Source: an uncultured Collinsella sp.
Lineage (GTDB): Bacteria > Actinomycetota > Coriobacteriia > Coriobacteriales > Coriobacteriaceae
Direction of reading: 5' to 3'
Length of the DNA: 9,739 nt
Assembly (NCBI GenBank): GCA_902489775.1
Contig: CABUBH010000060.1
Coordinates: 1-9,739 of the forward strand
Part shown: positions 5,053 through 9,739 of the stretch, piece after piece
How positions within the stretch are numbered: position 1 is the first letter of the stretch
How the letters are laid out: the number at the start of each line of letters is the position of its first letter
Program-made: the position numbers and the translations under genes
The notes under the pieces: generated by a model
What the model was told of the DNA's origin: nothing
Databases searched by the model: none
The model's input: the letters and a program-made list of their open reading frames with translations, nothing else

Positions 5053-5694
5053 CTACTCCTCGCCCGTCAGCTTGGCGGACAGATGCTCGAGCGCGTGGAA
5101 ACGATGGCTGATGGCGTTCTTCTCGTCAGCCGTCAGCTCGGCCATGGTCTTGCCCGGCGTGTCGACCGGCAGGAACAGCGGGTCATAGCCAAAGCCGTGA
5201 TCGCCGCGGCCCTCGTGCGCGATAACGCCCTCGCAAGCGCCCTCGCCATAGGTGACCAAGCCGTCCGTGTCGATGAGCGCAACGACGCTCATAAAGCGTG
5301 CGGTGCGGTCCTCATCTGCCACGCCTTCCAGGTTAACGAGCAGCTTGGCGTTGTTGGCGGCATCGTCGCCGTGCACGCCCGCATAGCGCGCGCTATACAC
5401 ACCGGGATCACCGTCCAGCGCGTCGACGACCAAGCCCGAATCGTCGGCAATGGCCATAAGGCCCGTCTCCTCAACCGCGGCTTGGGCCTTGATGATGGCG
5501 TTCTCCAAAAACGTCGTGCCGTTTTCCTCGGGATCCTCAAAATCACCCAGCTGGCCGAGCGCCACAAAGCGCACCTCGGGCATGACCTTGCCCAAAATGG
5601 CCTCGATCTCGGTGAGCTTATGGGCGTTGCCCGTTGCCACGACGATGGTCGCCGCCGGGTCGAGGGTGTCGATGTCAATCTTCTCAAGTGCCAT
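5053..5694 (-). CDS. rdgB: RdgB/HAM1 non-canonical purine NTP pyrophosphatase
   Basis: Hydrolyses ITP, dITP and XTP to monophosphates, keeping deaminated purines out of DNA and RNA. The 213-residue protein has the family motifs in order: VVATGNAHKLTEI (18-30), the metal-binding DDSGLVVDAL (84-93), GVYSARYAG (98-106), GFGYDPLF (167-174) and KNAISHR (192-198). It has about 12 more N-terminal residues than many homologues. The ATG start has AAGGAGG 6 bases upstream, a strong site, so I keep this start. dtd follows after 3 bases. Upstream, a 140-base gap separates it from rph with a weak terminator-like hairpin and no clear promoter. Adjacency to rph and murI matches the order known in other actinobacteria (for example the mycobacterial murI-rph-rdgB region). 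Confidence 0.96.
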   Translation of the reverse strand: MALEKIDIDTLDPAATIVVATGNAHKLTEIEAILGKVMPEVRFVALGQLGDFEDPEENGTTFLENAIIKAQAAVEETGLMAIADDSGLVVDALDGDPGVYSARYAGVHGDDAANNAKLLVNLEGVADEDRTARFMSVVALIDTDGLVTYGEGACEGVIAHEGRGDHGFGYDPLFLPVDTPGKTMAELTADEKNAISHRFHALEHLSAKLTGEE

Positions 5695-5727
5695 GACTGG
5701 CCTCCTTGTCTCTATAGCAAGCCGCGT

Positions 5728-5759
5728 GAGGGGCGTTTGGGCACTTGACCTCTCCCCTC
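5728..5759 (-). other. Leader hairpin upstream of rdgB
   Basis: GAGGGG and CCCCTC are 6-bp complementary arms separated by 20 bases within the 140-base rph-rdgB gap. The hairpin is 27 bases upstream of the rdgB Shine-Dalgarno. I cannot match the gap to any riboswitch class I know. Weak evidence. Confidence 0.25.
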
Positions 5760-5808
5760 TCAGGCGATCGGACCTTTCAACGCAGCATTTCAGCAGATAA
5801 AACCTACC

Positions 5809-5836
5809 AAAATAAACCTGTCCCTTTTGGCAGGTT
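5809..5836 (-). terminator. Weak terminator-like hairpin at the end of rph
   Basis: AACCTG and CAGGTT form a 6-bp stem with a 10-base loop on the minus strand, followed by TATTTTGG. The stem overlaps the rph stop codon. At best this is partial termination; rdgB has no clear promoter of its own, so some readthrough is likely. Confidence 0.4.
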
Positions 5837-6560
5837 AGGCGATGGCTTGGCGCTGAAGCTCGATGAGCTCGGCGATACCCTTGTCGCCCAGGTCGAGCAG
5901 GGCGTTGAGGCGTTTGCGGTCAAAGGGCGCCTGCTCGCCGGTGCCCTGGAGCTCGATCATCTCGCCGGTGTCGGTGGCGACGAGGTTCATGTCGACCTCG
6001 GCATGGCTGTCCTCGGAATAATCGAGGTCAAGCAGCGTATTGCCGTCGACAACGCCCATGGAGATGGCAGCCACCTGGCCGATAAGCGGGATGCGCTCGA
6101 TCTTGCCCGCCTCGACCCACATGGCGAGGGCGTCGTGCAGCGCCACCCAGGCGCCGGTGATGCTCGCTGTACGCGTGCCGCCATCGGCCTGAATCACATC
6201 GCAGTCGACGGTGACGGTGTACTCGCCGAGCGCCTTCATGTTGACGACGGTACGCAGGCTGCGGCCAATGAGGCGCTCGATCTCCATGGAGCGACCCTTG
6301 CGGTTGGCGTGCTCGCGCTTGCAGCGCTTGCCGGTCGACGCCGGCAGCATGGCGTATTCCGCGGTCACCCAGCCGGCCTTAGCTCCCTTTCGCCAGCCCG
6401 GCACGCCCTCCTCGATAGTGGCGGCGCACAGCACGCGCGTGTCGCCGAACTCGGCCAAACACGAGCCGTGGGCGTGCTTCATGACACCACGGGTGAGCTT
6501 AACGGGGCGCAACTCGTTGGCGGCGCGACCGTTGGCGCGGTTGACCTGCATGTACTCCAT
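5835..6560 (-). CDS. rph: Ribonuclease PH
   Basis: A phosphate-dependent 3'-5' exoribonuclease that trims tRNA precursors to the mature 3' end, acting as a hexamer. The 241-residue product is of normal length and shows the family blocks: FGDTRVLCAATIEEGVPGW (38-56), GWVTAEYAMLPAST (63-76), GRSMEIERLIGRSLR (89-103, usually GRTxEIQ), DCDVIQADGGTRTASITGA (119-137, phosphate binding) and DLDYSEDSHAEVDMN (178-192), with Asp178 and Asp184 as metal ligands, then ELQGTGE. The first ATG (6558-6560) has AAAGGA 8 bases upstream; the ATG three codons later is the alternative. It follows murI by 54 bases and precedes rdgB. Confidence 0.97.
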   Translation of the reverse strand: MEYMQVNRANGRAANELRPVKLTRGVMKHAHGSCLAEFGDTRVLCAATIEEGVPGWRKGAKAGWVTAEYAMLPASTGKRCKREHANRKGRSMEIERLIGRSLRTVVNMKALGEYTVTVDCDVIQADGGTRTASITGAWVALHDALAMWVEAGKIERIPLIGQVAAISMGVVDGNTLLDLDYSEDSHAEVDMNLVATDTGEMIELQGTGEQAPFDRKRLNALLDLGDKGIAELIELQRQAIA

Positions 6561-6577
6561 AGAAATTTCCTTTCGGC

Positions 6578-6615
6578 AAAAGATGTGGCGAAGGCTTTGG
6601 CGGCTGCCTTACATC
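6578..6615 (-). other. Imperfect hairpin with short U-tract between murI and rph
   Basis: On the minus strand GATGT plus AAGGC pair with GCCTT and ACATC, with a 4-base CGCC bulge and a 10-base loop, followed by TTTT. It begins at the last base of the murI stop codon. It could attenuate transcription into rph; the bulge and short U-tract make this weak. Confidence 0.3.
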
Positions 6616-7499
6616 TATTTCAGCTCATCGATATCGATATGTTCGATGCTCTTGAGCGGCTGTCCAAAGATAAAGCTGCCCGCCACCGCAAACTCGGCAA
6701 TGTTATCGGCCGTCGTGGCAAAACGATGCTGCGGCTCGGCGGCGTCGCCCGCCAGCTGCTCGCGGCGCGTGAGGATATCGGTCAGCTCGCGCGTGGTCTC
6801 CTCGGCGGAACTCACGACGCGCACCCCAGGCCCCAGCGCATGCCGGATAGGTCCCACCAACAGCGGAAAATGCGTACAGCCGAGCACCACGGTATCGATA
6901 CCGTGGTCGCGCAGCGGCTCAACCGTGGCACCCACCAGCGCACGCACGGCAGGCGTATCGAAGATGTCCTCGTTCTCAAGCCACTGTTCCTGCAGATGTG
7001 CACCCGAGGCGAGCTCGTGTTCGACAACCTCGACAAAGCTCGAGGCAGGACAGCCGTATACATCGACGCCGGCATCCAGATCCTGAATGGCGCGCGTGTA
7101 GGCGCCCGAGCGAATGGTGAGGTTGGTGGCGAGCACGCCCACGCGACGCGTACGCGTGCTGTTGATTGCTGCACGGGCACCCGGCGCGATCACACCGATC
7201 ACGGGAACGTCGAGCACCTGCTGGGCCAGACGCAAGGCCGCAGCGGTCGCCGTGTTGCAGGCGATGACCATAATCTTGACGTCGTGCTTCGAAAGCCAAC
7301 GACCCGCCTGCAACGCAAACGAGCGCACCTCATCCTCGGTGCGCGTGCCGTAGGGGCAGCGTTTGGTGTCGCCAAAGTAGTAGACGGACTCGTGCGGCAG
7401 CGCCGTCGCGATGGCGCGCGCAACCGTCAGACCGCCCAAACCAGAATCGAACACGCCAATCGGGCGCGTGTCGCCTGCCGGATTCTCGATATCGGACAT
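6615..7499 (-). CDS. murI: Glutamate racemase
   Basis: Converts L-glutamate to D-glutamate for peptidoglycan; a cofactor-independent cytoplasmic enzyme using two cysteines. The 294-residue protein has IGVFDSGLGGLTV (14-26, catalytic-site Asp18 and Ser19), GDTKRCPYG (43-51), ACNTATA with catalytic Cys81 (80-86) and VLGCTHFPLL with catalytic Cys208 (205-214). The C-terminus runs about 20 residues beyond the core. The ATG start has only a close GAGG, 2 bases upstream, which is a poor spacing. A 9-codon open frame ends in a TAA that overlaps this ATG (TAATG), so translation may be coupled. It follows the HAD phosphatase by 51 bases and precedes rph by 54. Confidence 0.96.
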   Translation of the reverse strand: MSDIENPAGDTRPIGVFDSGLGGLTVARAIATALPHESVYYFGDTKRCPYGTRTEDEVRSFALQAGRWLSKHDVKIMVIACNTATAAALRLAQQVLDVPVIGVIAPGARAAINSTRTRRVGVLATNLTIRSGAYTRAIQDLDAGVDVYGCPASSFVEVVEHELASGAHLQEQWLENEDIFDTPAVRALVGATVEPLRDHGIDTVVLGCTHFPLLVGPIRHALGPGVRVVSSAEETTRELTDILTRREQLAGDAAEPQHRFATTADNIAEFAVAGSFIFGQPLKSIEHIDIDELK

Positions 7500-7550
7500 T
7501 ACCTCACCAGTCTCTCTCGAAAAGACATGTCCAAGTGCGGCGGCGGCGCG

Positions 7551-8462
7551 CTACGAACGCGCCGCGACCAGCAGCTCTGCCGTCGCCGCCCAACCGTCGA
7601 CAATTTTGCCACGCGTAACGAAAGCGTTCTCGCAAGCAGCCAGGAACTCGGGCGCGCCGGCGCTCGTCAGGCCATTCTCGACCAGGCAGAACGTGCCCAC
7701 GTGATCGGCCATGTAGAAGTCGGACTCGGAGTCGCCGAGCGCAAGCGTCTCCTCGCGCTCGATCCCCAGGTGCTCGCAGAAGCGCGCAATGGCAACGCCT
7801 TTGTTAAGACCCGCCGGATTGATGTTGAAGGCGCGACCGTCCTCGACGCGATTAAGCTCGAGCGTCGTCGGCTTGGACAGGTGCGTCAGATGGCCGTTGC
7901 AAGCCCAGACCAGACCGCAGCCGGCCTCGTCCAGGATGGCCTGGACCTCATCGTCGGGCACATCGCCGCGCATGCCGACGGTGACCTCACGGTACTTGTA
8001 GCCGGTCGACATGTCGTTGTGGTACTCGATCTTGTGCGGCCAGCGGGCAAGGATCTTCTCGCACACGCCGGTCTGCTCGATCACCTGGTGCGGAGTAAGG
8101 CCGCAGGCGGGGTCGTAAGGCATGTCGCCGGTCAGATACTCCCAATCGTTGGCTTTGAGGTCGTACATGACCAGGCCGCCCATCTCGCCGATGTAGGAGT
8201 TGAGGCCGAGCACGCGCGCGTCCTCGTGGACCATGGTACGGTTGCGGCCCGAGGTGGGAACCACCTGGATACCAGCGCGAGCGAGCGCCACGACGGCCTC
8301 GACGAGTTTGGTCGAAGGGTTGCCGTCGTTGTCGCGCAGCACGCACGAGCCGGGCGCGAGCATCGTGGCATCCAGGTCGGTAAAGACGTACTTGACCTTG
8401 GCCAAGCGCTCGCGCATCTCGCCCGAAAGCTCGGCAACGGTCGGCAGGGTATTGTGGGACAT
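7551..8462 (-). CDS. HAD-superfamily phosphatase (type IIB-like, substrate unknown)
   Basis: A 303-residue haloacid dehalogenase-type hydrolase, probably a sugar-phosphate or related phosphatase. Motif I is VFTDLDATM (Asp29 nucleophile, Asp31 acid/base; the usual DxDGT reads DxDAT), motif II is VPTSGRN (68-74), motif III is Lys221 in LNKGVAIA, and motif IV is LALGDSESDF with Asp244 and Asp248. The large cap between motifs II and III fits class IIB (Cof, mannosyl-3-phosphoglycerate phosphatase and trehalose-phosphatase relatives). I chose the ATG at 8460-8462, which has GGAG 5 bases upstream. The ATG 14 codons further up (8502-8504) has no Shine-Dalgarno. It sits between murE and murI, which hints at, but does not show, a link with cell wall precursors. 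I give no gene symbol. Confidence 0.88.
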   Translation of the reverse strand: MSHNTLPTVAELSGEMRERLAKVKYVFTDLDATMLAPGSCVLRDNDGNPSTKLVEAVVALARAGIQVVPTSGRNRTMVHEDARVLGLNSYIGEMGGLVMYDLKANDWEYLTGDMPYDPACGLTPHQVIEQTGVCEKILARWPHKIEYHNDMSTGYKYREVTVGMRGDVPDDEVQAILDEAGCGLVWACNGHLTHLSKPTTLELNRVEDGRAFNINPAGLNKGVAIARFCEHLGIEREETLALGDSESDFYMADHVGTFCLVENGLTSAGAPEFLAACENAFVTRGKIVDGWAATAELLVAARS

Positions 8463-8529
8463 GGTTACTCCGTTTACGTAGAAGGATTTGGACTTGGACG
8501 GCATGTTTTGATTGAGGGAACACGCTTAT

Positions 8530-8558
8530 GGCGACAGCGCACTCAGGGCGCCGCCGCC
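8530..8558 (-). other. Strong intercistronic hairpin between murE and the HAD gene
   Basis: On the minus strand GGCGGCGGCGC pairs over all 11 positions with GCGCTGTCGCC (two G-U pairs) around a CCTGAGT loop. No U-tract follows (ATAAGCG). It starts 11 bases after the murE stop. More likely an RNA stability or processing element than a terminator. Confidence 0.5.
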
Positions 8559-8569
8559 ATCATGGTTCA

Positions 8570-9739
8570 TTAGTCAAACTGGGTAACATCGATCAGGCGA
8601 TTGGCCAACGAAAGGTCGCTCTCGATGGGCACGAACTCGTCGCCCACGTGCATGAGCTCCTCGTCACCCTTTGCCAGCAGCAAGACAATGGTAGGAGCAT
8701 CGGGGTTGACGTACTCCTCGCGCGCCGCCTTGAACGCCGCATGCACGGCAGCTTCGCGATCGAGGATGATCTTGTTCGGCGTATCGTCGGGAACATGTTC
8801 GGCAAGCTCGCGACAGACCTTCATCGGGTCCTCGTGAGCCGGGTCCTCATTGGCAAAGATCATCAGGTCGGAATACGGTGCGGCCTCGCGCGGAAGCTGC
8901 TCGCGGCGCTCCTGCGCCTTGCCGCCGGCAGCGCCAAACACCGCGATGACCGGGCTGGCGGGAAACGCGCGCTTGACCGACGAGAAAAGCGAACGGAACG
9001 AAAGCTGGTTGTGCGCATAGTCGACGACGCAGATCACGCGGCCGTCCTTCGACTCCACGACCTCCATACGGCCCGGCACACGCAGTTTGGAGAGGCCCTT
9101 CTTGATAGCCTCGATACCGATGCCGATCTCGCGCGCGGCGGCGATAGCGACCAGCGCGTTTTCCACGTTAAAGTCGCCCGCGATGCCCAGCAGGACCTTC
9201 TCCCCCGCCTCGGACTCGTCGGCACACAGGCCATGCAAGTTGAACTCGATGCTAAAGCCGACCATGCGTACGTCGCTCGCCCACAGGCTCGCCTCGGGAT
9301 GCTCGACGCCAACGGTCACCAAGCGCTCGGCCGTCGACGCTGCCTCCAGCACACGGTCGACCTCTTCGGTGCCCAGATTCACCACGGCAGTCTTTGCCTG
9401 GTCAAAGATCCTGAGTTTGCTCTCAAAATAATCCTCAAACGTGGGGTGTTCGATCGGCGAGATGTGGTCGCGGCCGATGTTGAGGAAGCACGCCACGTCA
9501 AACGGCAGATTCTCGACGCGTTGGTACTTGAGCGCCTGGCTCGAGACCTCCATGACCATGGACTGGCGACCGGACGTGCGGCAGTTGGCGATATGGCGCC
9601 AAACCTCGGGGGCCTCGGGCGTGGTGTTGGTGCTCTCGTAGCACTCGATACCATCGTCGGTACTCACCGAGCCGATCATGCCGCAGGACTCGCCCGCCGC
9701 CTTGATGATGGACTGGAGCATAAAAGCGGCCGTGGTCTT
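8570..9739 (-). CDS. murE: UDP-N-acetylmuramyl-tripeptide synthetase MurE, 5' part missing
   Basis: Adds the third amino acid to UDP-MurNAc-L-Ala-D-Glu in peptidoglycan synthesis. The frame stays open to the right edge and the first visible residues, KTTAAFML, are the end of the Mur ligase P-loop GT(N/K)GKTT, so the true start lies outside; the Met at 9721 is internal. The visible 389 residues show NTTPEA, VMEVSSQAL, the ACFLNIGRDHISPIEHPTFEDYF block with the following ESK (candidate carbamylated Lys), GDFNVENAL, RVPGRMEVV and VVDYAH. The specificity motif reads EDPA (8837-8848) rather than the DNPR of meso-diaminopimelate enzymes, and KGDEE replaces the usual KGHED. These resemble lysine-adding MurE of streptococci. 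The stop is followed by an 11-bp hairpin and the HAD gene. Confidence 0.93.
   Translation of the reverse strand, partial: KTTAAFMLQSIIKAAGESCGMIGSVSTDDGIECYESTNTTPEAPEVWRHIANCRTSGRQSMVMEVSSQALKYQRVENLPFDVACFLNIGRDHISPIEHPTFEDYFESKLRIFDQAKTAVVNLGTEEVDRVLEAASTAERLVTVGVEHPEASLWASDVRMVGFSIEFNLHGLCADESEAGEKVLLGIAGDFNVENALVAIAAAREIGIGIEAIKKGLSKLRVPGRMEVVESKDGRVICVVDYAHNQLSFRSLFSSVKRAFPASPVIAVFGAAGGKAQERREQLPREAAPYSDLMIFANEDPAHEDPMKVCRELAEHVPDDTPNKIILDREAAVHAAFKAAREEYVNPDAPTIVLLLAKGDEELMHVGDEFVPIESDLSLANRLIDVTQFD

Noticed and set aside
4573..5748. 391-codon plus-strand open frame opposite dtd and rdgB
   Set aside because: Antisense shadow of two well-conserved genes and begins inside the palindromic repeat.
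5695..5834. TPP-like riboswitch suggested by a CTGAGA string before rdgB
   Set aside because: Only that six-base string matches; the other conserved TPP elements and the three-way junction are absent, and rdgB is not a thiamine gene.
5745..8573. 942-codon open frame on the plus strand across rph, murI and the HAD gene
   Set aside because: It spans three convincing minus-strand genes and their gaps, has the same antisense composition (Leu, Ala, Arg, His, Asp rich) and no family features. Treated as a shadow frame.

Overview
The window is about 9.7 kb of high-GC bacterial chromosome, and every gene I can support lies on the minus strand. Gene content, GC-rich codon use and protein sequences suggest an actinobacterium of the class Coriobacteriia, most like a gut Collinsella. 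That placement rests on recalled protein similarity, not on a search.

In the direction of transcription (right to left), the first block is murE (its start lies beyond the right edge), a HAD-superfamily phosphatase, murI, rph, rdgB and dtd. It combines peptidoglycan precursor synthesis (MurE, MurI) with tRNA/RNA maturation and nucleotide or tRNA quality control (RNase PH, RdgB, D-aminoacyl-tRNA deacylase). Gaps range from 3 to 140 bases and several contain hairpins. The block ends at dtd with a palindromic hairpin followed by a U-tract terminator.

The second block is veg-ispE, with its own extended -10 promoter and a 2-base veg/ispE junction. It is followed by a tRNA-Pro(CGG) gene and a strong intrinsic terminator. 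A third unit is a single tatA gene, whose sigma70-type promoter carries a perfect 8-bp inverted repeat between and into its elements, and which ends at a terminator. The last unit is greA-lysS. Its LysRS carries a C-terminal Trbp111/EMAPII-like tRNA-binding domain.

I see no mobile element, CRISPR array, toxin-antitoxin or defence system, and nothing that qualifies as a new multi-gene system. The gene content is ordinary housekeeping. The best leads lie between genes: (1) two copies of a short palindrome, directly after the stop codons of lysS and dtd, whose two sequence differences in the stem are fully compensatory, which points to a selected hairpin repeat family; (2) the palindrome in the tatA promoter; (3) a small terminator-like hairpin in the veg leader. 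Protein-level points are the LysRS fusion, a MurE specificity motif that suggests lysine or ornithine rather than diaminopimelate, and a HAD phosphatase with an altered motif I between murE and murI.
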